From NCBI GenBank assembly GCA_041608535.1, contig JBFISM010000001.1:1-64000 (forward strand): a stretch of 64,000 bases of DNA. Reading direction: 5' to 3'. This stretch comes from JBFISM01 sp041608535 (GTDB lineage Bacteria > Actinomycetota > Acidimicrobiia > Spongiisociales > UBA5794). Positions 1 to 9,490 of the stretch are shown one piece after another (position 1 is the first letter of the stretch; every line of letters starts with the position of its first letter). A model generated the notes under the pieces. The model was not told the origin of the DNA, ran no database searches, and worked only from the letters and a program-made list of their open reading frames with translations. The position numbers and the translations under genes are program-made.

Positions 1-379
1 CCGCGACCCCGAGCTCGTGGTGCAGCTGGGTCTTCAACTCGACCCTGTTTCCGTCCGGATCGCGACACACGAGCGAGTGGGTTCCGTCGGGCCAGGCGAC
101 CTCCCGCTCGATGGGGACCTCTCGCCGCTGCAGGCGCTCCCGCCACGGATCGAGCTCCGCAGGCGCGATGCCAATCGAGATCAGTCTGGGCTCCAGCGTT
201 GTGAGCGGAGTCCCCTCGCTCTCGAAGAGGACGAGGGTGAAATCGTCGTGCCGCAGCGTGGACCGCAGGCCGCCCATCCGTCGACACACTTCCAACCCGA
301 TGGCGTTTTCATAGAACCGCTCTGCTGCCCCCAAATCGGTGACGTAGAGAGATGTCTCGTTCAGCAACTCTGTCCTCAT
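1..379 (-). CDS. VOC (glyoxalase/bleomycin-resistance) family protein, C-terminus beyond window
   Basis: The reading frame from the ATG at 379 stays open to the window edge, so about 126 residues are seen and the C-terminus is missing. A strong Shine-Dalgarno (AGGAGGT) lies just upstream. The N-terminus (NETSLYVTDLGAAERFYENA) and the later DPDGNRVELK segment are typical of single-domain VOC metalloproteins such as glyoxalases, bleomycin-resistance proteins and dioxygenases. It lies 40 bp behind the TauD-like oxygenase gene on the same strand, so it probably belongs to the NRPS-like operon, where a VOC protein could serve self-resistance or tailoring. That role is inference; the substrate is unknown. 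Confidence 0.85.
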   Translation of the reverse strand, partial: MRTELLNETSLYVTDLGAAERFYENAIGLEVCRRMGGLRSTLRHDDFTLVLFESEGTPLTTLEPRLISIGIAPAELDPWRERLQRREVPIEREVAWPDGTHSLVCRDPDGNRVELKTQLHHELGVA

Positions 380-419
380 GGTTACCTCCTCGAGTTGCGA
401 CGCCCGTTCGTGTGCATGG

Positions 420-1430
420 TCAGTTGGTGCACCCGATGGGCACGGTCGGTGAACAGTCGGCGATGTGCACGGGGTCGGCCAGTGCGACCAGTACCTTGCG
501 CTCACCCTCGTATGGCTCCCTGCTGTGAGCGGTGCGGATGTTGTCGACGAGCAGCAGGTCGCCCGCCTGCAACGGCTCCCGGGCGATGTGCGCCTCGTAC
601 ACGGCGTTGATCGTCTGTATGACATCCTCATCGATCGGTTCGCCATTGCCATACCGTGTGTTGAAGGGCAGCCCCTCGGCGCCGTAGATCTCTACCAGGT
701 ACTCACGTACCTCCGGTTCCAGGGTCCACTCGTTGAGAAATGCGATCTGATTGAACCAACAGCGTCGCCCGGTCACGGGGTGCCGGATGACGGCGCTGCG
801 TCGCTGCCGGGTATGCAGAGCCCCATCGGGTCGCCATTCGAGCTCGATCGCGTTGGCCCGGCAATAGGCTTCGACGGCGCCCCGGTCGTCCGTGCCAAAC
901 GACTCGGCGACGGACGCCCCCATCTCGTCGTTGTAGTTGCGGACGAGCATCCAGCCCTCGCGCTCGAAACGCATCGTGAGCTTGGCGGGAAGAGCGTCGA
1001 GCATGGTCGTGGCGTCGACGACTCCGGTGGCTCCCCCCGCCGCCGGTCCGGCGACACAGGCAAACATCATGAGACTCGGCACCTCGCACAGGTAACTCAG
1101 CTCATGATGCGAGCACATCACTTGGTTCGCCGCCCAGTTGGACGCACCCAGAACGCCGCCGGTATGGACAGACCGCGGATCGAAGGCTTCCTTCTCCGAC
1201 ATGAGACCATCGGCGAGCCTGCCGAACACGGCGCCAACAGCGGCGACTTCGCCCAGCCCAAGCCCGCGCACGAGGACCGAGCCGTGCTCGGCGAGGGTGG
1301 CGCGCAGCTCATCGCGATGCGCGGCGGCCCACACCGGAGCGTTGCCGGAGGCGTCGGTGTGCACCATGGGTGGCTTTCCGGTCTGCAGGTCGACGTGGAG
1401 CGTCGACCCCAAGAACGCGTCAATTGACAT
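420..1430 (-). CDS. TauD/TfdA-type Fe(II)/2-oxoglutarate oxygenase, SyrP-like
   Basis: The 336-residue product matches the TauD/TfdA superfamily of iron/2-oxoglutarate oxygenases. The likely metal triad is H108-x-E110 in the SHHELSY motif plus H302 in RTAHSREPYEGER, with R311 as a candidate 2-oxoglutarate-binding arginine. The HHE-S-Y pattern followed by a Gly/Ala-rich GPAAGGATGVVDA segment recalls SyrP-type enzymes, which beta-hydroxylate amino acids attached to NRPS carrier proteins. The gene begins 9 bp after the adenylation protein ends, with GAGGT before the ATG, so the two are very likely co-transcribed. The proposed role, hydroxylating the carrier-bound amino acid, is inferred from family and context. 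Confidence 0.85.
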   Translation of the reverse strand: MSIDAFLGSTLHVDLQTGKPPMVHTDASGNAPVWAAAHRDELRATLAEHGSVLVRGLGLGEVAAVGAVFGRLADGLMSEKEAFDPRSVHTGGVLGASNWAANQVMCSHHELSYLCEVPSLMMFACVAGPAAGGATGVVDATTMLDALPAKLTMRFEREGWMLVRNYNDEMGASVAESFGTDDRGAVEAYCRANAIELEWRPDGALHTRQRRSAVIRHPVTGRRCWFNQIAFLNEWTLEPEVREYLVEIYGAEGLPFNTRYGNGEPIDEDVIQTINAVYEAHIAREPLQAGDLLLVDNIRTAHSREPYEGERKVLVALADPVHIADCSPTVPIGCTN

Positions 1431-1439
1431 GTCGGTACC

Positions 1440-4400
1440 TCATAGGTTTGCGGCGAGTGGACGGGATGGAGACTCGATACCGCACAGCACGGCTGCGGCG
1501 GTCTCGGCCGGACGGGTGCGTGGGAAGTAGTGGCCACCTTCGTCGAGCAGGTAGAGATCGACGTGTTCCGCCAGCCGCTCCCACCCGGCGTGATCATCCT
1601 GGAGGACACCGGTCGATGGATCGTCGGCGGCTACGACCACGGTGACGGGCACCGGCAGCTTCTCCAGGGGCGGGTTGTCGAGCGTGGCCGCGAGGTACTC
1701 GTTGGCGGAACCGAAATCGTGCTTGAACGCAGCACCGATGTGATCGGTGCGCTGCGGATCGAGATCGGCGACATCCGCGTACCCCCCCTCCCCACTCAGC
1801 TCGGCGGCGATCTCCGCATTGCTCCGCGTGTTCACCTCGGCGATAGCCCGGCGGTGATCGACGGCGGCAGCGAGAAGCTGGGCACCGAGGAAGACGCGGT
1901 GCACATTCGCCCCGCGCTCGGTCAGCATCCGCGCTGTCGCGATGGCGAGGGCAGCACCTGAGGATTGGCCCCACAGCAGCACGCGCCGCCGGCCGAGGTC
2001 GGTGATCTCGGCGACAACTCGATCAACCACATCGGCCAAGCCCGCAAACGGCTCGGTCTCCGCAGCCAGGTCGTGGCCCGGTAGTTCTACGGCGTGGACG
2101 TCCACCCCGTGGTATGCCAGCACCCCGGCCATTGGCTGGAAGTTCACGGCGTTCCCGCCTGCATAGGGGAAGCACACCAGCAGATCACGTTCGGGGTCGC
2201 CCTCGTGCGACAGCTGCTGCAGCAACCCGGCGTGGCGCTGCGTCCGGCCATCGACCAGGGCAGCGAGATCGGCCAGGACTGGGAACCCGGTGATGTCCTT
2301 CAGCGACACCGCGCGGTCGAGGGCAATGGCGAGCCGCACCGCCGACAGCGACGTTCCCCCGCGATCGAAGAAATCGTCGTCGCGGCTGATGCGGGCCACC
2401 GGGACTCCAAGCACATCGGCCCACGCTGCGGCCAAACGATGCTCGGTTGCAGTCTGTGGCGGTCGCACATCCCCCTCGCTCGTGTCGAGCTGTGCAGCGA
2501 TGGCGCTCAGGGCCTTGCGATCGATCTTGCCGTTGCCGGTCAGCGGCAGCGCTTCGTGCATGTGAAACGCTGCAGGAACCATGTATGCCGGAAGCGTCTC
2601 ACTCAGCTGCTGATGCAACCGCTCGGCTCCCATGTGACGCTCACCCGAGTAGAACGCCACGAGGTGTTTGCTCCTGTCCGCCCCTTCGCAGACCACGACC
2701 GCACCGTTACGCACCCCGGGAACGCGGAGTAGCGCCTGCTCGACATCACCGATCTCGATCCGGAAGCCACGAATCTTGACCTGGGCATCCCGTCGTCCGA
2801 GATACTCCAGCTTGCCGTCGGGCCGCCACCGGCCGTAGTCGCCGCTCCGGTAAAGCCGCTGCCCCGGGCGCAGCGGATCGTTCATGTATGCCAGCCGGGT
2901 GCGCTCGGGATCGTTGATGTATCCCCGGCCGACGCAGATTCCCGAGAAGACGATCTCCCCGGGTGCGCCCAGCGGAACCGGGGCCAGGTGCTCGTCGACG
3001 ACATAGACGTACACGTTGTGGATGGCACGGCCGAGGGGAACTCGGTCTCCGTCGGGAGGCCGATCCATCACTTCGTGATTGGTGTCGTCCGAAGTCTCGG
3101 TCAAACCGTAGGCATTCACGAGCCCGACCCCCGGCATGGCCGCAAACCAGCGCTCGGCGAGCTCCTTGGTCAACGCCTCACCAGTGACCGATACGTAGCG
3201 CAGATCGGGCATGTTGCGCGGGTGCTGATCGAGGTAGGACAGAACGACCTCGAGATAGGAGGGCACCACCTGCACCACCGACACCTCGCCGGCGACGATC
3301 GTGTCGACAAAGCGCTCCACATCCAGGATGGTGTCCTGGTCGATCAGCAAGGTGCGCCCACCGACGAGGAGCGCAGCGACCAGCTGCCACAGCGAGATGT
3401 CGAAGCATTGCGGAGCCACCTGGGCCACCACCTGCCCCTCCCCGATCTCCAGATCCTGGATCTTGGCGTAGAGGTGGTTGAGCATTCCTGCGTGCTCACA
3501 CATCGCACCCTTCGGTTCGCCCGTCGATCCGGACGTGAAGTAGATGTATGCGAGCTGAGACGGGGCGACCTCGATCCCTACGTCATCTGCGGGGTGGCCC
3601 TCCTCGAGGGCAGCATCCACGAACAGCGTGCGCACCTCGGGGAGCGAGGCGAGCGCTTTGTCCAGTGTGGTCGTGCTGCCGAGTTCGGTGAGCGCGAGCT
3701 TGCATGCGGAACGGGTGAGCATGGCTGCGATGCGTTCCGGAGGAAAGTGCGGCTCGATGGGCAGGTAGACCCCGCCCGCCTTGAGGATCGCGATGACCGC
3801 AGCCATCCAGTCGAGGTTGCGCTCCATAACGACGGCGACGACGTCTTCGCGACCCAGGCCCCGGATCAGCATGGCCCGTGCCAGCTCGTTGGCGCGGGCG
3901 TTGAGCCGCTCGTAGGTCAACTGACGATCGCCGAGCACGGCCGCAATGTCGTCCGGGCGGATGCGCACCTGGTCTTCGAACAGCTCGTGGAAGCGCTTCT
4001 CTGGGAGCGTGCGGTGCGGTCCGCAGAGCCCCTCGATGAGGAACCGGCGCTCGCCCGTCGACAGCAGACTCTGCCGAGCGGGGTCGGCGTTCGCACCGGC
4101 GGCGATGAGCGACAGGGCGGCGAGGTGATAGCCGACGATCCGCGCTGCCGCTGCGGCGTCGAACACGTCGGTGCGATAGCGCATGGCGATGGCAAGCTGC
4201 CCGTCTCGCGGCAACAGACCAACGGACAGCACAGTGGGGGCAGTCGGATCGGCGGCACCACCGGTCGGGTCGAAGATCGTCTCGAACGGCTGCTCGACAA
4301 CACCCAACTCTCGCTCGAGCGCCACTCCCGGATACGGCGCATGGGCGCTGAGCTCCGTCACAACACGATGGGTGTCCGCCAGCAGCGACAGCCACGAGCC

Positions 4401-4706
4401 TGTGTCCGTCGTCAGTCGACACGGCACCGGCGGTTCTCCCGCCATCGTGACGAAGCCGGTGACGATGTCCGGCTCGCCGGAGAGCGCTGCAAGAACCCTG
4501 GCATGTGCGGCCAACGCAATCGAGCCGAGCGGCAGTTCGAGCTCACCGGCGATGCCGTGCAGCGCCGCGGCGATCTCGTCGGCAACCGTCACCACATGCT
4601 CGCCGCACCCGGGCACCGGCGCCGCGGTCCAGCGAGGCAGCGCCGTGAACCCACCCGCACCGAGCACAGCCGCCCAGTACCTGCGATCCGTCTCTGTTCG
4701 TGTCAT
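1440..4706 (-). CDS. NRPS-like protein: half condensation - adenylation - carrier - thioesterase
   Basis: The 1088-residue protein starts with about 230 residues resembling only the C-terminal half of a condensation domain (DRRYW near the start, RYRTDVFDAAA near 178); the catalytic HHxxxDG half is absent. An adenylation domain follows (about 235-740) with FTSGSTGEPKG (390-400), FDISLWQ, NAYGLTE, YRSGD and NGKIDRK. Hand alignment to GrsA gives the pocket code D436 I437 W440 Q479 S506 T508 A532 D540 D541 K727; I do not recognise its substrate. The carrier domain has GGTSLS with S786. A type-II-like alpha/beta-hydrolase thioesterase (about 840-1075) has GQSSG (S915) and H1059. It starts at an ATG preceded by GGAGGGG, 27 bp after the upstream fusion gene. 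It probably activates one amino acid; it is unlikely to form peptide bonds with its own condensation remnant. Confidence 0.9.
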   Translation of the reverse strand: MTRTETDRRYWAAVLGAGGFTALPRWTAAPVPGCGEHVVTVADEIAAALHGIAGELELPLGSIALAAHARVLAALSGEPDIVTGFVTMAGEPPVPCRLTTDTGSWLSLLADTHRVVTELSAHAPYPGVALERELGVVEQPFETIFDPTGGAADPTAPTVLSVGLLPRDGQLAIAMRYRTDVFDAAAAARIVGYHLAALSLIAAGANADPARQSLLSTGERRFLIEGLCGPHRTLPEKRFHELFEDQVRIRPDDIAAVLGDRQLTYERLNARANELARAMLIRGLGREDVVAVVMERNLDWMAAVIAILKAGGVYLPIEPHFPPERIAAMLTRSACKLALTELGSTTTLDKALASLPEVRTLFVDAALEEGHPADDVGIEVAPSQLAYIYFTSGSTGEPKGAMCEHAGMLNHLYAKIQDLEIGEGQVVAQVAPQCFDISLWQLVAALLVGGRTLLIDQDTILDVERFVDTIVAGEVSVVQVVPSYLEVVLSYLDQHPRNMPDLRYVSVTGEALTKELAERWFAAMPGVGLVNAYGLTETSDDTNHEVMDRPPDGDRVPLGRAIHNVYVYVVDEHLAPVPLGAPGEIVFSGICVGRGYINDPERTRLAYMNDPLRPGQRLYRSGDYGRWRPDGKLEYLGRRDAQVKIRGFRIEIGDVEQALLRVPGVRNGAVVVCEGADRSKHLVAFYSGERHMGAERLHQQLSETLPAYMVPAAFHMHEALPLTGNGKIDRKALSAIAAQLDTSEGDVRPPQTATEHRLAAAWADVLGVPVARISRDDDFFDRGGTSLSAVRLAIALDRAVSLKDITGFPVLADLAALVDGRTQRHAGLLQQLSHEGDPERDLLVCFPYAGGNAVNFQPMAGVLAYHGVDVHAVELPGHDLAAETEPFAGLADVVDRVVAEITDLGRRRVLLWGQSSGAALAIATARMLTERGANVHRVFLGAQLLAAAVDHRRAIAEVNTRSNAEIAAELSGEGGYADVADLDPQRTDHIGAAFKHDFGSANEYLAATLDNPPLEKLPVPVTVVVAADDPSTGVLQDDHAGWERLAEHVDLYLLDEGGHYFPRTRPAETAAAVLCGIESPSRPLAANL

Positions 4707-4733
4707 GTGATAGCCCCTCCGCCACGCCCGGCG

Positions 4734-7700
4734 CTACGCCAACTGCTTGACTTCCATCTCGTCGCTCACGCTGTCTCCCAGACTCCGAATTCGCTTCGCC
4801 ACCCGCATCGCAGCGTGGACGAACTCGTCGCCATCGACCTGCTGTGCCGGGTTGTGCTGCCAGCGGGTGTCGGCCGGGACCTCCGCACCCTTCATGAGGA
4901 AGGCGCCGGGAGCGAGCTGCGCCCCGTCGCCCACGGTCGCCCCGTAGTGAACGAGCGCGTTGGCCCCGATCGTGCATCCGGCCCCGATCACGATCCGATC
5001 GCGTTTGAAGCCGCCGTCTTCCTGCGAGTGAGACTGCACGACACTTCCGGCATTGAGGGTGGTGTGGTCACCAATGGTGACCATGGTCCGCTCGGTGATG
5101 ACGGCGCCGTCGTCGAAGACTCGCCTGCCGATCTTCGCCCCCATCAATCGCCAGAACAGCGTCTTCAACGGTGTGCCGGCGAAGATCGCCAGATGGATGT
5201 TGCGGACCGCCAACTTCCAATACCGCTCGTGAGACCAGAACGCCCGGTCGTAGATGGAGCACTGCAGCGGTGACAGCGTTCGGAACGATGTGGCGGTGCG
5301 TTCGAGCAGCGTCTGGTAGAGAACTCGGGAGACGAGTATCAGCAGAGCGGCGAGCGCAAGAGCAAGCGGACCAAGAGGACCCAGCCTTGGAGACAGCATC
5401 ACGGCTGTCAGGCCAACCAGCACCGAGGCGAAGAAAAAGACCCACTCCCCCGCCAAGAAAAGGGCAATGGTCACGAGATTGTGCCTGTTCTTTGCGGCGA
5501 GCCTGCGGTCGCGCTCGGCCTCCGTCTGCGGGTGGTTCAGCCCGCTGTCGCGCAGCACAGATCGAGGTATCTCGAAACTCGGCGCACCCAGTAGCCCCAC
5601 GTTCTCCCGCACGTCACCGTCGACGGGAACCATGACTTTCGTGGCAAGCAGACAATTGGCGCCCGTTCGGCCCTGCGCCGGATAGATCACCTGGTTCCCG
5701 AGAAAATTGTCGGCGCCGACCGTGACCTGTGACAGCCGGAAGGACGTGTTCGAGTAGTCCGCATTCAGCAACGACAACCCGTCGGCGATCATGGTCCCAC
5801 GACCGATGGAGACCAGATAGGGGCTGTCGTGCTTCACGGCTGAGCCGAAGTTCGACCCGGTTTGCACGACCGACTCGGAGAGGTCGTATCCCAGCCAGCG
5901 CAGGTACGTGACGATGTAGGAGCTGTCGCCGAAGAGATGTGTGAAGAACGTCACGTTGGTCAGGCGCGTGATACCGCGGTGCAGGAGGTGATGGACGCCG
6001 TAGAGGGGATACACCCGGCCCGGCTCGATGGCGAGGTTGAGGACACGCGGAACCGTGGCAACGAAGACCAGGCGCACGACGATGATGACGAACAACAGCG
6101 CCCCGGCTATGAGAAAAGCGTCGGTGTAGAACAGCGGCGAGGAGACCGCCGAATTCCCCGTGGCGAAGTAGGCACGATCGGCGAGTGCCGAACCCAGCAC
6201 GAAGAAGAGGCCGAAGACGAGGGAAGAGCCCACCAACCAGTTCACCAACTGAGCGCCGGAGAAGACCAGCTTTCGCAGCGGCGTGATCCTGGCCGGGGCA
6301 ACTGCTCGATAGTCAACGGCCGTTCGTACCACGGCAGGAGACCCGCAGCGGTGTTCGCCGGGCGGAATCGACTGGCCGGCGAGCAGCGATGAGGAATGGC
6401 CGAGCTGCGCTCCATCTCCCATCGTGGTGTCGATGTCGAGCACGGTCAGCTCACCGACGTACACATCCCGTCCCACGGTCACCCGCCCCGTCTCGATCAG
6501 ACCGGAATGTGCGCGATAGCAGTTGAGCAGTGAGTCTTTGCGAATGACCGTTCTGGCGCCGATGGTCAGCAGATCGGAGCACACCGGCACTCGTCGCGAC
6601 AGGATCACCACATTGCGCTCGATCGTCGCTCCCAGCGCCCGGAGGTAGAGGTTGTAGATGGGCGTGCCGGCGAACAGGGCGATCGGATTCAGCGTCACGA
6701 ACGTCTTCACGACCCAGAAGCGCACATACGCAAGACTCCACACCCGAATCTGCTGCGGCTTCCAGCGACCGATGAGCGCCCACTTCACCACGATGGGCCA
6801 GGTGACCACTCCAACGACGGTTCCATTGCCCACCGCGGCCGAACGGAGCAGATTCTCGGCGAAGCTCGACCCAGCAGCGATCCAGGCGGCAGCTTCAGAC
6901 AGGGCGAAGGCGAGGAGAGCGAGGTACCCGAGCAGGACCAACACCTGCAGGAACCCGCAAACGGCGTACCCAAACGAACCGACCGGTGGCGGTAGCTGCA
7001 GGTGTGCGGTGGCAACGGTCGGTGCCGGCGGTACCTCGGCGGAGGGGCCGGCATCGGTGATCGCTGCAGCCAGACTGCTGATCGTGGGGTGCTCATATAC
7101 CTGCTTCATCGAAACAGATGCCAGATCTGTCTGTTTGCGGAGCCGAGCGCAATACCGCGCCATGACCATCGAATCGGCGCCGAGATCCTCGAAGAAGTGG
7201 CTGTCCGCCGCCACCCGCTCCACCCCGAGGATCTCCGCCAAGACATCGCCGAGGACCTGCTCGGCGGCCGGCCACGCAGAAGCGTCCGAAGGTGCCGACA
7301 CCACCACGTCGGGGACCGCAGCACTCTCGTCGACTGCCGTCTCCAGGCTCGGGAGGCTCGGCTCGTCGACCGGGAGCACGTCCGCGGGCGGCTCACCGGC
7401 GGCCGACCACAGCGCCGAGTACCGCCCGGCCCGGCCAAGCAGGGTGTCGTGATCGCCGCTTTCCACGGTGGCGCCTTTGTCGAGGACGTACGTGCGGTCG
7501 GCGCGCCGGGCGATCTCGAGGTCATCGGTCAGCACGAGGACGGCGTGCGTCGCCGCCACCGATCTCACGGCCCGCCATACCTGAGCGGTGGAGACAGGAT
7601 CGAGACCCGCCGTCGGCTCATCCAAGACGAGGATCGGTGCCGAGTGGATGAGCGTCCGTGCCAGGGCCAGCTTGTACCGCTGACCACCGGTCAGCACTGC

Positions 7701-9104
7701 ACCCTGCTCGCCGACGATCGTCTCATAACCAACCGGAAAGGCGTCGATGAACTCGTCCGCCATCGCCAGCCTGGCGGCGGCCGCAACTTCCTCGGGCGTC
7801 GCCTGGGGCCTGCCAAATGCGATGTTGTCGGCGATCGTTCCGTCGATGACGCCCGGTTCCTGTGGCACGAGAGAGATGCGAGACCGCATCGATGCCCGCT
7901 GCAGATGACGGATGTCGATACCACCCATCTCGATGCCGCCCGTTGCCGGGTCGTGGAGCCTCAGAAGCAGGGAGAGCAGACTCGACCTGATGGCTCCGCT
8001 CGAACCGACGATGCAGACCACTTCGCTGGGAGCCACGTTGCAGTTGACATCGCGCAGTAGCGGCCAGGTGTTGTCATAGCCGAACGCAACGTCGTGGATG
8101 CGCAGCGAGATCGACCCTGCCGGTGCCTCGATGGCATCCGGGCTGTCCACGATCTGGTCAGCGGATGCAAACATTTCGGTGAGCAGACTGCGGCCGGCAC
8201 CACGAGCCATGGTCACCACGGAGATGGCGAGATCGCCCAGCGGGGCGTACAACTGCGCCGTGTACGCAAGCAGGACGATGAGCATGCCCATGCTGATGGC
8301 ATCGCTCAGCACCCGCGTTGCTGCGAGGTAGATGACGGCCGCCGTACCGGTGGCGACGAGGACCTCGACGCTCGGCGCTTTGGGTGTGTCCGCACGACTC
8401 GTCGTGCGCCGTGCTTTGCGTATCCACCACGCCAGCACGGGTACGACCGTAAGCGCGGCGAGGGCGAACACCGGGTCCACGAACACCATCACGACGATCA
8501 CACCGATGACTGTCGGCATCTCCGGCAAGATCGACCCGAACCACGCTGCGAACATGTCCTTCACGCTACGGAGATCGCGCTCGAGCCTGGCGAGCACATC
8601 ACGTTTGGCGTAGGTCTCGGGATTGGCGGCAGCCGCCTGCTGGAAGCGGATGAATGTCGCAATGCTGATATCGGTTTCGATCTTGGTCCGGACCGTGCCG
8701 TTGAGGTGCGTGGCGAGGTAGACGAGGCCCGAACCCAGGGCAACGAGGACGACGGTTGTGCCCGCCCCGATGGCGATCAGCGCCGTCGCCGAAGCGTCTT
8801 CGAGTATCGCCAGGAAGTCCGGCAGCGGCTCGCCCAGAATCCCGTTGTCGACCACCAGCAGCAGCGGCCATGGGGCCGCCAGCTGCATGCCGACTCCGAG
8901 CAGTGTCACCACAGCTCCAACGAGCAGAGATCCTCCATAAGGACTGACGAACCCCAAGAGGAATGGGTGTTCCGAGGCGGGATCAGGGGCCGTCAATGGG
9001 GAGTCAACGTGCTGCCGCTGGCGCTGCAGTCGGAGCGCCAGCCACACCACAGCGGCAACGAGGCTCACGGACAGGTATACGACAATGAAGGCGAAGCCGC
9101 TCAC
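4734..9104 (-). CDS. Fusion protein: degenerate ABC exporter - carrier protein - Pls-type NRPS terminal membrane domain
   Basis: This 1456-residue protein has three parts. Residues about 1-570 resemble a type-I ABC exporter half, with membrane helices before residue 310 and an ATPase from 332. Walker A is GSSGAIRSS (367-375), so the lysine is arginine and a glycine is isoleucine. The switch histidine is D527 (LTDDLE). Signature LTGGQ (471-475), Q415 and Walker B ILVLDEP (491-497) remain. About 50 residues between helices 4 and 5 are missing near 232-245. A carrier domain (about 612-685) has S645 in LGADS. Residues 705-1456 match the NRPS terminal domain known from epsilon-poly-lysine synthetase (TIGR02353-like), with six hydrophobic segments and three hexapeptide-repeat blocks near 850-925, 1095-1180 and 1325-1410. 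The GTG start follows GGGGAGGG. It is probably a membrane synthase working with the adenylation protein; the ABC part looks structural, not ATP-driven. Confidence 0.88.
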   Translation of the reverse strand: MSGFAFIVVYLSVSLVAAVVWLALRLQRQRQHVDSPLTAPDPASEHPFLLGFVSPYGGSLLVGAVVTLLGVGMQLAAPWPLLLVVDNGILGEPLPDFLAILEDASATALIAIGAGTTVVLVALGSGLVYLATHLNGTVRTKIETDISIATFIRFQQAAAANPETYAKRDVLARLERDLRSVKDMFAAWFGSILPEMPTVIGVIVVMVFVDPVFALAALTVVPVLAWWIRKARRTTSRADTPKAPSVEVLVATGTAAVIYLAATRVLSDAISMGMLIVLLAYTAQLYAPLGDLAISVVTMARGAGRSLLTEMFASADQIVDSPDAIEAPAGSISLRIHDVAFGYDNTWPLLRDVNCNVAPSEVVCIVGSSGAIRSSLLSLLLRLHDPATGGIEMGGIDIRHLQRASMRSRISLVPQEPGVIDGTIADNIAFGRPQATPEEVAAAARLAMADEFIDAFPVGYETIVGEQGAVLTGGQRYKLALARTLIHSAPILVLDEPTAGLDPVSTAQVWRAVRSVAATHAVLVLTDDLEIARRADRTYVLDKGATVESGDHDTLLGRAGRYSALWSAAGEPPADVLPVDEPSLPSLETAVDESAAVPDVVVSAPSDASAWPAAEQVLGDVLAEILGVERVAADSHFFEDLGADSMVMARYCARLRKQTDLASVSMKQVYEHPTISSLAAAITDAGPSAEVPPAPTVATAHLQLPPPVGSFGYAVCGFLQVLVLLGYLALLAFALSEAAAWIAAGSSFAENLLRSAAVGNGTVVGVVTWPIVVKWALIGRWKPQQIRVWSLAYVRFWVVKTFVTLNPIALFAGTPIYNLYLRALGATIERNVVILSRRVPVCSDLLTIGARTVIRKDSLLNCYRAHSGLIETGRVTVGRDVYVGELTVLDIDTTMGDGAQLGHSSSLLAGQSIPPGEHRCGSPAVVRTAVDYRAVAPARITPLRKLVFSGAQLVNWLVGSSLVFGLFFVLGSALADRAYFATGNSAVSSPLFYTDAFLIAGALLFVIIVVRLVFVATVPRVLNLAIEPGRVYPLYGVHHLLHRGITRLTNVTFFTHLFGDSSYIVTYLRWLGYDLSESVVQTGSNFGSAVKHDSPYLVSIGRGTMIADGLSLLNADYSNTSFRLSQVTVGADNFLGNQVIYPAQGRTGANCLLATKVMVPVDGDVRENVGLLGAPSFEIPRSVLRDSGLNHPQTEAERDRRLAAKNRHNLVTIALFLAGEWVFFFASVLVGLTAVMLSPRLGPLGPLALALAALLILVSRVLYQTLLERTATSFRTLSPLQCSIYDRAFWSHERYWKLAVRNIHLAIFAGTPLKTLFWRLMGAKIGRRVFDDGAVITERTMVTIGDHTTLNAGSVVQSHSQEDGGFKRDRIVIGAGCTIGANALVHYGATVGDGAQLAPGAFLMKGAEVPADTRWQHNPAQQVDGDEFVHAAMRVAKRIRSLGDSVSDEMEVKQLA

Positions 9105-9490
9105 TGACCCTCCCCACCTGGGTCCCCGGCCGACCGGGAGTTTCCCGCCGTGCCCAGACCGTCAGCGTGGCCGTTGAGATCGCAACTCACGCCTTACCCC
9201 TCGTCCTGTATGAAGCTATACCACGGTCGGCGTGACTGTGGCATGGATATCGCGTTGCGAGGCCAATCAGGCTCGCTGTGCAAAGCGATCGCAGCCAAAC
9301 ATCCGACACGTCTCGCCGCCCATAAGACGAGCGGCTCCTACCGGTGATACGCAGTTTTCCCCAAACCATGGGCCTTCCAAGAAGATCGCCGCGTGCCTTC
9401 CGGCGAGTCGACGCCCAAGCCGGTGACCGTGGCCGATGGGCTGCCCTTTTGGGGCCGCATTGCGGACGCGATCCCGAGCCCAGACGAGAC
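9105..9490. other. Intergenic region upstream of the NRPS-like operon, no gene seen
   Basis: Between the GTG of the fusion gene and the terminator hairpin of the LVIVD-repeat gene I find no convincing coding frame. The short open frames here lack a good ribosome site and family resemblance. The stretch must hold the promoter of the leftward NRPS-like operon. One TATAGC on the minus strand near 9213-9218 is a possible -10, but I see no matching -35. A weak GCGAG/CTCGC inverted pair lies near 9255-9275. Confidence 0.5.

Noticed and set aside
2988..5273. Long plus-strand frame (761 codons) opposite the NRPS-like gene
   Set aside because: It is antisense to a protein with clear adenylation, carrier and thioesterase motifs; the translation is His/Arg/Asp-rich with no domain and no ribosome site.
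9150..9347. Short plus-strand frame in the gap before the NRPS-like operon
   Set aside because: No ribosome site, no recognisable fold and no neighbouring coupling.
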